DNA of 64,000 nucleotides from positions 1 to 64,000 of the forward strand of contig JAFLTO010000015.1 in the NCBI GenBank assembly GCA_022510425.1, given 5' to 3'. This DNA is from Muribaculaceae bacterium (GTDB lineage Bacteria; Bacteroidota; Bacteroidia; Bacteroidales; Muribaculaceae). The notes beneath the pieces are model-generated. The model was not told the DNA's origin. It was given only the letters and a program-made list of their open reading frames with translations, and made no database searches. The first letter of the stretch is position 1, and each line of letters starts with the position of its first letter. The translations under genes and the position numbers were made by a program. Below, in pieces: positions 8,586-17,082 of the stretch.

Positions 8586-9788
8586 ATGTCAGCAATAAAG
8601 AAACCTAATCTGTTAGTATTAATTATATCAGCCATTATTGGAGGTATACTTTGCGGATGGTGGATGAATGAATCCGCAACACGTATTTTTGTTACATTCA
8701 ATTCCCTCTTCAGTAATTTTTTAGGTTTCTGCATTCCCTTAATAATTATAGGATTCGTCACTCCGGCTATTGCCGATTTAGGATTAAAAGCCGGAAAGAT
8801 GCTGTTAACCACTGTAATTTTGGCTTATGGAGTGACTCTGGGAGCAGGTTTGTTAAGTTATTTTGTAAGCGACAGTTTCTTTCCTTCAATGTTAACTGTA
8901 GAAACAATAGATTCCACCATTGAAGAAGCTCAGGTATTGCCACCATATTTTAACATCGCGATGCCTCCTCTTCTTGATATAATGTCAGCTTTACTTTTAT
9001 CTTTTCTTGTAGGCATAGGCCTGACCCGGATTAATTCTGAATCCAACACTATAAAGAAAGGATTCATGGAATTTCGTGAAATCGTTTCTTGGATAATCAG
9101 AAAGATTATTGTGCCTTTATTGCCTGTGTATATTTTCGGGATATTCCTCAAGATGTCGTATTCAGGCGAGGTAAACTCTATTATGGTAGATTTTTCAAAA
9201 GTTATACTTGTAATTTTTGTGTTGCATCTTGTATGGCTTTTTGTTCTATATCTGGCTGGTAGTTTCTTCTCGAGGAAAGAGAAAAATCCCTTGAAATTAT
9301 TATGGACCATGCTTCCTGCATATTTCACCGCTTTGGGTACCTCTTCATCAGCGGCTACCATACCTGTAACTTTGCGCCAGACTATCAAAATGGGGGTGAA
9401 TGAAGATATAGCAGGATTTACGATTCCTTTGTGTGCCACAATCAACCTTTCGGGAAGTGCTTTGAAAATAGTAGCTTGTTCGGTAGCTCTTATGATAATG
9501 AAGGGTATGCCTTATGATTTTGGAATGTTCGCCTACTTTGTGGCAATGATGGGTGTAGCTTTGGTGGCTGCACCGGGTGTACCCGGTGGTTCCATCATGG
9601 CAGCTTTAGGTCTTTTAACCTCAATCATTGGATTTTCAGAGAGTGACTGCGCATTAATGATTGCTCTATACATTGCTATGGATAGCTTCGGAACAGCATG
9701 TAATGTCACCGGAGACGGTGCTATATCCTTGGTGGTTGACCGCTTCTTCTCAAAAAAAGCTTCTTCCTACCAGCCAGTTTTCAACTAA
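8586..9788 (+). CDS. Dicarboxylate/amino acid:cation symporter (DAACS family)
   Basis: A 400-aa integral inner-membrane transporter. It carries the serine-rich signature of the GltP/SstT/DctA family (GTSSSAATIPVT, about residues 260-271) and the following LCATINLSGSAL segment, typical of the re-entrant loop and ion-binding site. About eight hydrophobic spans are visible and length fits the family. It should import an acidic or neutral amino acid or C4-dicarboxylate with Na+ or H+; the substrate cannot be decided from sequence alone. Its 3' end overlaps the convergent yifB-like gene by 8 bp. Confidence 0.9.
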   Translation: MSAIKKPNLLVLIISAIIGGILCGWWMNESATRIFVTFNSLFSNFLGFCIPLIIIGFVTPAIADLGLKAGKMLLTTVILAYGVTLGAGLLSYFVSDSFFPSMLTVETIDSTIEEAQVLPPYFNIAMPPLLDIMSALLLSFLVGIGLTRINSESNTIKKGFMEFREIVSWIIRKIIVPLLPVYIFGIFLKMSYSGEVNSIMVDFSKVILVIFVLHLVWLFVLYLAGSFFSRKEKNPLKLLWTMLPAYFTALGTSSSAATIPVTLRQTIKMGVNEDIAGFTIPLCATINLSGSALKIVACSVALMIMKGMPYDFGMFAYFVAMMGVALVAAPGVPGGSIMAALGLLTSIIGFSESDCALMIALYIAMDSFGTACNVTGDGAISLVVDRFFSKKASSYQPVFN

Positions 9789-11394
9789 ACGACACACCGT
9801 AGTCGGAGCGGTCGAGGTTGCGGTAGCCGATGGCTTCGGCTATATGATGCGACAATACCGGTGCATTCACAACTGATGAAAGAGATGTAGAATATTCCGG
9901 AGAGGTGGGTGATGCAAGATTCTGTGCCGATTCCAAGTCCGCTATTGTGCGGGCTACTCGCAGGATACGGTCGAAAGATCGGGCACTCATATTATTTTTC
10001 TCCATCCTTTCCTTCAATTTTGAAAGTCCAGATGGATCTGGCCATGCATATTTCCTTAACAACCTTGTATTCATTTGGGAATTGGAATAGACCCCCTTGT
10101 CTCCCTTGAACCTTTCTTGCTGGATTACTCTGGCTTTAACCACCCTATCTCGTATTACAGAACTACTCTCTGCCGGAATCGTGTTGGCTATATCATCGAA
10201 TTCAACAGGCTGTATCTCTATCTGTATGTCGATACGGTCCATCAACGGTCCTGATATTTTGTTCATGTATTTGTTTACCTGTCCGGGCATGCAGGTGCAT
10301 TTCTTCTTGGGATGACCGTAATAACCGCATGGACATGGATTCATGGAGGCTATCAACATAAAAGATGCCGGATAACTCACCGTATATTTGGCTCTTGCAA
10401 CTGTAATGGTTCTATCCTCTATGGGTTGGCGTAAAACTTCCAATACTGATCTTGGAAATTCAGGAAATTCATCTAGGAAAAGAACTCCGTTATGAGCCAG
10501 ACTTATTTCTCCAGGCATGGGATTGGTGCCTCCTCCTACCATTGCAACAGGGGAAACTGTGTGATGGGGAGTACGGAAAGGACGACGTGTCATCAACATC
10601 GACCCCCGAGAAAGTTTACCTGCCACAGAATGTATTTTAGTGGTTTCCAAAGCTTCTCCCAAACTTAAAGGCGGAAGGATGGTGGGCACTCTTTTGGCCA
10701 TCATTGATTTGCCCGCACCAGGAGGACCTACCATTAAAAGATTATGACCACCGGCACAGGCCACTTCAAAGGCTCTTTTCACACTATCCTGACCTTTCAC
10801 CTCAGAAAAATCTATATCGAAAAGAGCTGATTCATTGGCAAAAATTTCTCTTGTATTGATCAGTGTAGGTTGAAGATCGGAGGCTTCAGCAAGAAGTGCT
10901 ATAGCTTCTGCAAGATTTTTAACTCCAAAAACCTCCACCTTGTTTATCACAGCAGCCTCTGTTACATTTCCTTCGGGCACAATAAGCCTTTTGAATCCCA
11001 TTTCCCTGGCTTTTATAGCCATAGGAAGGGCCCCTCTTACCGGCAAAACCGAACCATCGAGTGATAGTTCCCCCATAATCATATACTCATCCAATTTTTT
11101 TTGAGGCACCTTAATCACTTCATGAGCGGTAAGCACTCCCAATGCCATCGGAAGGTCGAAAGAAGCTCCCTCTTTTTTCACATCTGCCGGCGCAAGATTT
11201 ATTATTGTTCTTCTATGAGGAAAAGTGACACCACTATGATTTACAGCCGACACCATTCTCTGCTGACTCTCTTTTACTGCAGTGTCAGGCATTCCCACTA
11301 TTGAGAAAATTGCTCCTTTATCGCCAAAGGTTTCAATAGTGACAGGAAATGCATCTATTCCTTGTATTGAGGCTGAATATATCTTGGTGAGCAT
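9781..11394 (-). CDS. YifB/ComM-family Mg-chelatase-like AAA+ ATPase
   Basis: A 537-aa protein with the three parts of the family: an N-terminal Lon-protease-like fold domain (about 1-190), an AAA+ core with Walker A MVGPPGAGKS (about 217-226) and Walker B LFLDEFPEF (about 306-314), and a C-terminal Mg_chelatase-type helical domain. A cysteine cluster (CPCGYYGHPKKKCTC) in the insert is usual for the family. Homologues include ComM, a hexameric branch-migration helicase used in natural transformation; the role here is inferred from that. Slightly longer than the common ~510 aa. Followed 30 bp upstream by the thioredoxin-fold lipoprotein gene on the same strand. Confidence 0.95.
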   Translation of the reverse strand: MLTKIYSASIQGIDAFPVTIETFGDKGAIFSIVGMPDTAVKESQQRMVSAVNHSGVTFPHRRTIINLAPADVKKEGASFDLPMALGVLTAHEVIKVPQKKLDEYMIMGELSLDGSVLPVRGALPMAIKAREMGFKRLIVPEGNVTEAAVINKVEVFGVKNLAEAIALLAEASDLQPTLINTREIFANESALFDIDFSEVKGQDSVKRAFEVACAGGHNLLMVGPPGAGKSMMAKRVPTILPPLSLGEALETTKIHSVAGKLSRGSMLMTRRPFRTPHHTVSPVAMVGGGTNPMPGEISLAHNGVLFLDEFPEFPRSVLEVLRQPIEDRTITVARAKYTVSYPASFMLIASMNPCPCGYYGHPKKKCTCMPGQVNKYMNKISGPLMDRIDIQIEIQPVEFDDIANTIPAESSSVIRDRVVKARVIQQERFKGDKGVYSNSQMNTRLLRKYAWPDPSGLSKLKERMEKNNMSARSFDRILRVARTIADLESAQNLASPTSPEYSTSLSSVVNAPVLSHHIAEAIGYRNLDRSDYGVSFS

Positions 11395-11424
11395 AATATA
11401 GAGATAAAGTATAATGGATATGGG

Positions 11425-12480
11425 TTAAGGGTTTAAGGTGGAATCCTTGGAGTTGAAAAGAGTGCGATATTCTGTAATTGCATCTGAAAGTTCCGTTCCT
11501 CTATAAGATTGCACTCCTTCTTTATTGAAAACAATATAGTAAGGTATGGCAGTCACCTTGAATTTCATCATGGTAGGATCCGTCAGTCCAGTAGGCGACC
11601 AAAATCTTTTCATCTCCTTAAATAAGGAATCTTTTTTCATAGCGTTCTTCCAACCTATGGAATCTATATCCAGACATACGTCAGCTATTATTCTCAAGGA
11701 ATCAGGAAATTCTTTTTCCAATGACTTGATAGAATCAATTATTACCTTTCTATTGGTATATCCCGTCTCCCAAAACAATAAAAATATGGGATTCTTATGA
11801 TCTATGAAAAGAGTGTCGCCTCCTTTTTTTGCCGATCTCATTACCATACTCTCAAGACGGGCAGGATAAGAATAGGAATGATATATCTGGTCGGTCCTCC
11901 CTATCATTCCTAACCATTCAGGATCCTTAGCATCTCCTTTCAGCATACCCATAAGTTCTTCATATCTTCTTTCCTGCACTTTTCTATTGAAATAGCACAG
12001 CATAAGAATTGTTGAAACAGGGTTTTCGGGATTTTCCTCAACAAAACTTCCCACAGCCTTATTGACACTGTCCGGAGTGCATTTCACCATTATTTCCTTA
12101 TTCTCTATTCTCCATTCAGAAAGAGTTTCATTTATCAAATTACCCCTTACTTCCCAATCCAAAGGATCTTTGTTTTCTCCTGAAATTTCAATTTTATTGT
12201 TTCTTTCAGCATAAATCACCAAAGGAAGCACTGAAGCACGTTGGGTGATATAAACAATGGTGGGGCGTTTTGTGTAGCCTTTCAAGTCACATTTACCCTC
12301 TCTAACTGAAGCCACAGCCTGTATGGTTCTGCCCCCTTTTGTGTCGGAAGCATAATAATTTACATTATAATTTTCAGTGACATCTGTAGCCAACTGAAAT
12401 TCAAGATTGAATTCATTTTTACCACAGGCAGTAAAAACCACCAGCGACAATAAAAAAAGATAGCGTATTAAGGATACCAT
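11425..12480 (-). CDS. Thioredoxin-fold lipoprotein lacking the CxxC motif
   Basis: A 351-aa lipoprotein (lipobox VFTAC|G). The ORF track starts at a TTG; the ATG at 12480 (MVSLIRYLF) gives a better signal peptide. The N-terminal mature part (about 22-110) resembles DUF4369, which precedes thioredoxin-like domains in many Bacteroidetes lipoproteins. The C-terminal ~140 residues look like a TlpA/AhpC thioredoxin fold with the cis-proline loop (VTAIPYYIVF). At the place where the active-site WCxxC should be it reads FWETGYTNRK, so both cysteines are absent and disulfide chemistry is unlikely. Probably a periplasmic binding or structural member of the family. Confidence 0.8.
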   Translation of the reverse strand: MVSLIRYLFLLSLVVFTACGKNEFNLEFQLATDVTENYNVNYYASDTKGGRTIQAVASVREGKCDLKGYTKRPTIVYITQRASVLPLVIYAERNNKIEISGENKDPLDWEVRGNLINETLSEWRIENKEIMVKCTPDSVNKAVGSFVEENPENPVSTILMLCYFNRKVQERRYEELMGMLKGDAKDPEWLGMIGRTDQIYHSYSYPARLESMVMRSAKKGGDTLFIDHKNPIFLLFWETGYTNRKVIIDSIKSLEKEFPDSLRIIADVCLDIDSIGWKNAMKKDSLFKEMKRFWSPTGLTDPTMMKFKVTAIPYYIVFNKEGVQSYRGTELSDAITEYRTLFNSKDSTLNP

Positions 12481-12503
12481 ACGCAAAAATACAATTTTTT
12501 TAC

Positions 12504-12511
12504 TAATTTTG
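12504..12511 (+). promoter_or_regulatory. -7 box for pyrH-frr
   Basis: TAATTTTG, a perfect -7 element, 56 bp before the pyrH ATG. No clear TTTG is found at the -33 position, so confidence is limited. Confidence 0.35.
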
Positions 12512-12566
12512 GATTCTAACTCATATACTTATTAAAATACAGACAGATAAAATTTATAAAACAGCG

Positions 12567-13274
12567 ATGAAATACAACCGCATACTTTTAAAACTCTCCG
12601 GCGAATCCCTTATGGGAAAGCAGGGCCATGGAATAGATCCCGACCGATTGAATTCCTATGCCAGCCAGATACAAGCTGTGTCCAACAAAGGAGTACAGAT
12701 AGGTATAGTGATCGGAGGGGGCAATATTTTCCGAGGCCTCTCAGGAGCAGCTAAAGGATTTGACAGGGTGAAAGGCGATCAAATGGGCATGATGGCCACT
12801 GTGATCAATTCTCTGGCACTCAGTTCAGCTTTAGAAGCTATCGGTCAACCGGCTAAAGTATTTACAGCCATACCTATGTTTCCTGTTGGATACCCTTATT
12901 CAAAATGGGAAGCCATCAAAGCCATGAAAGAGGGTAGTATAGCTATTATGAGTTGTGGCACCGGGAGCCCTTATTTCACCACCGATACCGGTTCAGCTCT
13001 TAGAGCCATTGAAATAGAAGCCGATGTCATGCTAAAAGGAACACGAGTGGATGGTGTTTACACTGCAGATCCGGAAAAAGACCCTTCGGCCAAAAAATTT
13101 GATAAAATCACTTATGATGAAGTGATAGCAAGAAACCTGAAGGTGATGGATATCACCGCAACAGCCCTATGTAAGGAAAACGATATGCCAATCTATGTTT
13201 TCAATATGGACAAGGAAGGCAATCTTGAAAAAATGATCGAAGGGGAAAATGTGGGAACTCTCGTCTGCAATTAA
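12567..13274 (+). CDS. pyrH: UMP kinase
   Basis: A 235-aa bacterial-type UMP kinase that phosphorylates UMP to UDP with ATP in de novo pyrimidine nucleotide synthesis; cytoplasmic hexamer in the family. Visible signatures are LLKLSGESLMG at the start, GIVIGGGNIFRG, and SCGTGSPYFTTDT at the catalytic/nucleotide site, followed by DGVYTADPEKDP. Length is normal. It is followed 45 bp later by frr, the pairing found in most bacteria. The start is the only ATG before LLKLSGES. Confidence 0.98.
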   Translation: MKYNRILLKLSGESLMGKQGHGIDPDRLNSYASQIQAVSNKGVQIGIVIGGGNIFRGLSGAAKGFDRVKGDQMGMMATVINSLALSSALEAIGQPAKVFTAIPMFPVGYPYSKWEAIKAMKEGSIAIMSCGTGSPYFTTDTGSALRAIEIEADVMLKGTRVDGVYTADPEKDPSAKKFDKITYDEVIARNLKVMDITATALCKENDMPIYVFNMDKEGNLEKMIEGENVGTLVCN

Positions 13275-13319
13275 ATTTAAAATTCAACTTTATACTATTA
13301 ACTTTAAAACATATACACC

Positions 13320-13877
13320 ATGGAAGTAAAAGATTATCTCGACAAAGCCAAAGAGAATATGGAGATGGCCGTGGAATATCTTGACGATGCTCTGGCTCAT
13401 ATCAGAGCCGGGAAAGCTTCTCCACGTCTGCTGGATGCAATAAGAGTGGATTATTACGGTTCTAAGGCTCCTATTTCAAATGTAGCTAATGTTTCAGTGC
13501 CTGATGCCCGCACCATAGCCATCACCCCTTGGGAAAAGACAATGTTTAAAGAAATAGAAAAGGCTATAATCAATTCCGACCTTGGCATCACTCCGGAAAA
13601 CAACGGTGAAGTAATTAGACTATCCATACCTCCTTTGACAGAAGAAAGACGTAAACAACTCGTGAAACAAAGCAAGGCTGAAGCTGAGAATGCTAAAGTG
13701 TCAGTGAGAAACGCGCGGCGTGACGCTATAGAGGGTCTTAAAAAGGAAATAAAGAAAGGCATGAGCGAAGACGTTGAAAAAGACGGAGAAGCCGAAGTTC
13801 AAAAACTTCATGACAAATACATGAAGAAAATCGACGAAGTATTCGCAGCCAAAGAAAAAGAAATTCTCACTGTCTGA
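13320..13877 (+). CDS. frr: Ribosome recycling factor
   Basis: A 185-aa RRF, which with EF-G splits the post-termination ribosome. The N-terminal [21 protein letters not shown] and the C-terminal three-helix segment with VRNARRDA and [20 protein letters not shown] are diagnostic. Full length, in the usual pyrH-frr order. Its last 11 bp overlap the convergent TrmH-type gene. Confidence 0.98.
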   Translation: MEVKDYLDKAKENMEMAVEYLDDALAHIRAGKASPRLLDAIRVDYYGSKAPISNVANVSVPDARTIAITPWEKTMFKEIEKAIINSDLGITPENNGEVIRLSIPPLTEERRKQLVKQSKAEAENAKVSVRNARRDAIEGLKKEIKKGMSEDVEKDGEAEVQKLHDKYMKKIDEVFAAKEKEILTV

Positions 13878-14400
13878 ACTCCACCATCTTCCAAAGAGCT
13901 ATCCCCACACTCACGGATACATTTAATGAATGTTTCACACCGTGTTGAGGTATCTCTAAGATAATATCAGCCAAATCCACTATTTCTTGACTTACACCCT
14001 CAACTTCATTACCAGCCACAAGAAGATATTTAATATCTGAAGAGGGTATAAAATTTTGAAGAGGGATGCTTCCGTGAGCCTGTTCGAGCACACATATGAG
14101 CCATCCCTCTTTTTTCATATCTTTCACCGCCGTTAAAGCACTTTCACAATACCTCCATTTCACACTCTCTTCAGCTCCCAAAGCTGTTTTGGATATTTCA
14201 GGATGAGGAGGGCAACCAGTGATTCCACATAATATCACTTCAGAAATAAGAAAAGCATCGGAGGTGCGAAACACTGACCCCACATTATACATCGACCTTA
14301 CATTATCAAGCAAAACAGCCACCGGCAACTTCTCCATCTGTAGATACTGACTCACACTGCAGTTGGTAAGTTCGAAGATATTTTTCTTTTCCCTATCCAC
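13867..14400 (-). CDS. SpoU/TrmH-family RNA 2'-O-methyltransferase
   Basis: A 177-aa protein with the SPOUT knot signatures: [19 protein letters not shown] (motif 1), [11 protein letters not shown] (motif 2) and [20 protein letters not shown] (motif 3). It should methylate a ribose in tRNA or rRNA using S-adenosylmethionine; the precise target is not decidable here. It begins with GTG at 14400, supported because the core motif needs ~25 residues before DNVRS and no upstream ATG exists. It lies 12 bp after nadA on the same strand, so probably the same transcript. Confidence 0.92.
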   Translation of the reverse strand: MDREKKNIFELTNCSVSQYLQMEKLPVAVLLDNVRSMYNVGSVFRTSDAFLISEVILCGITGCPPHPEISKTALGAEESVKWRYCESALTAVKDMKKEGWLICVLEQAHGSIPLQNFIPSSDIKYLLVAGNEVEGVSQEIVDLADIILEIPQHGVKHSLNVSVSVGIALWKMVEFRQ

Positions 14401-14412
14401 CTTTATTTCCCC

Positions 14413-15360
14413 TTAATTACTCATTTCCAACATCCGTTGGATAGGTTTCACTGCTTTTTCGGCTATTTCCTTTTCCATGATGATTTCGGGGGTTTCATCC
14501 CGCAGACATTCATACACTTTCTGAAGAGTATTTATTTTCATGAAATCACATTCATTGCACTGGCATTCCGAATCTTCAGCAGGAGCCGCAAGGAAAGTTT
14601 TTTGTGGACATTTATTCCTCATTTCAAAAAGAATGCCACTTTCGGTAACTACAATATATTCCTTGGAATCATCTTTCTGAGCGAAATCCAATAAAGCAGC
14701 TGTGGATCCCACTTTATCAGCTATCAATTGAAGCGGCCTTCTGCATTCAGGATGGACCAATATTTTGGCATCAGGATGCTCTTTTTTCATCTCTATAATC
14801 TTTTTAAGAGAGAAACGGTCGTGAACATGGCAGGCTCCTTTCCATAAGAGCATATTTCTTCCGGTGACACTATTGATATATTCACCCAAGTTGCGATCGG
14901 GTCCGAATATTATTTTTTCATCCTCCGGAAGTTTTTCCACAATCTGACGGGCATTGCCCGAAGTCACCACAATATCAGTGAGAGCCTTAACAGCTGCCGA
15001 TGTATTTACATAACTTATCACAGTATGTCCGGGATGGGAGTCTACAAATTCTTTGAATTCCACAGGGTCGCAGCTGTCTGCCAATGAACAGCCTGCTTTA
15101 GTGTCAGGTATCAGCACTTTTTTTTCAGGGCAAAGAATTTTGGCCGTTTCCCCCATAAAATGCACACCACACATCACTATTATATCAGCATCAGTTTTTG
15201 CCGCTTGTCTGGCCAATGCAAGAGAGTCGCCTATAAAATCAGCAATTTCCTGAATTTCTTCCCGCTGATAATAATGAGCCATGACAAGAGCGTTTTTCTC
15301 TTTTTTTAGTTTATTGATTTCTTCACGAAGCCATTCAACGCTTTTTGTTTCAGACCCCAT
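14413..15360 (-). CDS. nadA: Quinolinate synthase A
   Basis: A 315-aa enzyme that condenses iminoaspartate with dihydroxyacetone phosphate to quinolinate in NAD synthesis, using a [4Fe-4S] cluster. Conserved blocks: AHYYQREEIQEIADFIGDSL, CGVHFMGETAKIL, DTKAGCSLADSC, WKGACHVHDRF and the C-terminal CQCNECDFMK. The three cluster cysteines expected in the family sit in the AGC, GAC and C-terminal C..C blocks. Partner nadB is not in the window. Followed by the TrmH-type gene. Confidence 0.97.
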   Translation of the reverse strand: MGSETKSVEWLREEINKLKKEKNALVMAHYYQREEIQEIADFIGDSLALARQAAKTDADIIVMCGVHFMGETAKILCPEKKVLIPDTKAGCSLADSCDPVEFKEFVDSHPGHTVISYVNTSAAVKALTDIVVTSGNARQIVEKLPEDEKIIFGPDRNLGEYINSVTGRNMLLWKGACHVHDRFSLKKIIEMKKEHPDAKILVHPECRRPLQLIADKVGSTAALLDFAQKDDSKEYIVVTESGILFEMRNKCPQKTFLAAPAEDSECQCNECDFMKINTLQKVYECLRDETPEIIMEKEIAEKAVKPIQRMLEMSN

Positions 15361-15437
15361 TTTTTTATTTTTTATTTATTAGTTAATTATAAAAATTTAA
15401 ATTTTAAATAATATGAAAAATAAACAACAAAAAAGGA

Positions 15438-15811
15438 TGTGGATAACTACTATAACTTTTTTATGAAAAATTTGGATTTTATAGTTTTAGTTTCCTTTAG
15501 TGCATTTATCTTCATGGTTTCTACAAGTATAAATTTTGATTATTAGTGAAATATGAACTTTATATACATCTTGTAGATAACTGCAAATTTAATAAATTCC
15601 GCAAAAAAGACAGGGTTTTATTGTGTAAAAGATATCCTGAAGAAGTCAAAAAGCTTGAAAAAAACTTTTCTTTTTTATTCTCATTTTTTTATTTGCAAAA
15701 ATCATTTTTTGTTTTGGATATAAGAAAACTAAAAAACTAAAAAAATTAAGAGGTTTTCTTATAGATTAATTTTGATTAGGAATGAAACAGGATTTACACA
15801 AGTTATCTACA
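15438..15811. other. DnaA-box-like cluster, candidate replication origin
   Basis: TGTGGATAA (15438-15446) is the exact complement of the consensus DnaA box TTATCCACA. TGTAGATAA (15572-15580) and TTATCTACA (15803-15811) are one-base variants on opposite strands; TGTGTAAAA (15622-15630) is a weaker match. The DNA between is strongly AT-rich, as in a duplex-unwinding element. dnaA is not in the window and AT-rich DNA yields such matches by chance, so this is only a candidate. Confidence 0.35.
15721..15761. repeat. 9-bp inverted repeat
   Basis: TAAGAAAAC / GTTTTCTTA, perfect, 23 nt apart, directly before a TAATTTTG -7-like box at 15767-15774. Possible operator or weak terminator; nothing more can be said. 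Confidence 0.4.
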
Positions 15812-16001
15812 GGTTAATGAATAAGAAACGGGAGCTACGGGATTTCTCCTGCCGCCCCCGCAACATCAAGGTTACGAAAAGGTTATATTTTCTACCCGGG
15901 AAAATACTTCCCGCACATCATGAAAGGTTGCTATAAATTACCCGGCCGGCAAAAGGCTATTGTTTACATCTTATTGCCGACCGGGATGATTTTTTTCTTT
16001 T
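15781..16001 (+). ncRNA. Candidate small RNA ending in an intrinsic terminator
   Basis: A -7-like TAATTTTG (15767-15774) is followed ~215 nt later by a strong terminator, with no ORF between. The stretch includes a further hairpin (CGGGAA..TTCCCG) and complementary GCAAC/GTTGC segments flanking it. Its length is in the range of 6S-type RNAs, but I recognise no conserved motif and the -33 box is missing. Confidence 0.3.
15941..16001 (+). terminator. Strong intrinsic terminator
   Basis: CCCGGCCGGCAA pairs with TTGCCGACCGGG (11 of 12) around a 21-nt loop and is followed by TTTTTTTCTTTT. No plus-strand protein gene lies upstream, so it must end an RNA transcript or be a leftover. Confidence 0.8.
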
Positions 16002-16035
16002 CATAACTCAGACAAAATCTCTTCACTTAATGCTT

Positions 16036-16099
16036 CTTGGCATCCATCTTTAATAACTCCCGCGCTCTTAGGCATCCGGTGAGGCTCGATGTGCACTCG
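16036..16099 (+). repeat. First copy of ~64-bp imperfect direct repeat
   Basis: Starts CTTGGCATCCA and includes GGCATCCGG; the second copy lies at 16133-16197. Similarity is about 70 per cent. Within each copy GGCATCC occurs twice. Confidence 0.65.
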
Positions 16100-16132
16100 T
16101 TGCTTGTCTGTGAAAATCCTTTCTTCTCCGTG

Positions 16133-16197
16133 CTTGGCATCCACTTTTAAAAGATCCGTGCTCTGGGGCATCCGGGTTGGCTTTCAGTGTGCTCTCG
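16133..16197 (+). repeat. Second copy of ~64-bp imperfect direct repeat
   Basis: Matches 16036-16099 with scattered substitutions. Function unknown; it does not encode a plausible protein on either strand. Confidence 0.65.
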
Positions 16198-16352
16198 CTT
16201 AGCGGTTCGGAACATCCTTGTCACATAATTATAACTCATGAAGGGTTAATTAGGTTCACGAACATTAAAAAATTTTTCAAAAAAAATTATTAATCCATTA
16301 ATAATTTAATTAATAGACTGAAAACTAATAAGATATAAAAATTGTAGGACTC

Positions 16353-16931
16353 CTAAGAATTAGTGGCTCTTTCCGTTTCAATAGAGGAAGAAAGATCTGA
16401 TTTGGAAGAACTCTTTTTACGAGTGATAAAATCTATAAAAGCTATGGCTTTTGAATCGAAATTAGATTTATGATATACAAAATTTCGTTGAAGCACGAAA
16501 TTCCAACCCAAAGAAACAATACCGGAGACAGCAAGACGAGCAGCTGCAAAATACCCGTCGGGTTTAAAACCTATAGTTTCAAGCCAAGGCCAATGCATAA
16601 GTCCATAATAAAGAAGTTCAGTGCCAAATGAATTCAGCAGCAGGCTTCCCACCCATACCAAAGCATATTTCACTATCACAGCCTTCCACGGGCAAGAATT
16701 TGCATGAAAAGTGAATCTGTAATTTAGCACACAATTTATCACACCCCCCACAAAAGCCCCTATAGCAGTGGAAGCCCAGGGAGCGAAATGAGCGAAAGCA
16801 AAAAGCACGAAAGCCGTGCCCAGGTCAATCCAGGAAGCAAATTGGGCTGCACCTGCCGACCTTATGAAAGTGAACACAAGTTGGTCACTATTAATAATGT
16901 TTGATCCTATTTTCTTTACTTTCTCATTCAT
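16353..16931 (-). CDS. GtrA-family membrane protein
   Basis: A 192-aa protein from the ATG at 16931; the ORF track's earlier start is a TTG. Four hydrophobic spans and the family blocks FIRSAGAAQFASWIDLGTAF, GGVINCVLNYRFTF and the late VSLGWNFVLQRNFVY identify the GtrA/DPMS family. Such proteins are thought to flip or transport lipid-linked sugars for cell-surface polysaccharide or glycosylation; the substrate is unknown. The C-terminal tail is serine-rich and charged, beyond the usual domain. Divergent from the PurF-like gene. Confidence 0.85.
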   Translation of the reverse strand: MNEKVKKIGSNIINSDQLVFTFIRSAGAAQFASWIDLGTAFVLFAFAHFAPWASTAIGAFVGGVINCVLNYRFTFHANSCPWKAVIVKYALVWVGSLLLNSFGTELLYYGLMHWPWLETIGFKPDGYFAAARLAVSGIVSLGWNFVLQRNFVYHKSNFDSKAIAFIDFITRKKSSSKSDLSSSIETERATNS

Positions 16932-17082
16932 GGGCAAAGAAAACCACTTATGCAAAAATACATTGAAAATTCCATAAAGACAAACAACTAAAATTTCATC
17001 CCAATGTTGCTTTTTTATAATTTGTTATTGGTTGGTTGTCATGGATAATGTAAATTTGCAATGTAAACCCAAAGGAGGATAC

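Larger units (their letters stand above)
15361..16352. other. Long intergenic region: DnaA-box-like cluster, terminator and repeats
   Basis: This ~990-bp gap has no convincing protein gene; the 64-aa ORF at 15546 is low-complexity and AT-driven. Its first half is very AT-rich with DnaA-box-like sites, its centre has a strong orphan terminator, and its second half has a GC-richer 64-bp direct repeat. The parts are listed separately. Confidence 0.6.

Noticed and set aside
15546-15740. 64-aa ORF in the nadA-GtrA gap
   Set aside because: Lysine/phenylalanine-rich composition follows the AT-rich DNA; no promoter or recognised motif.
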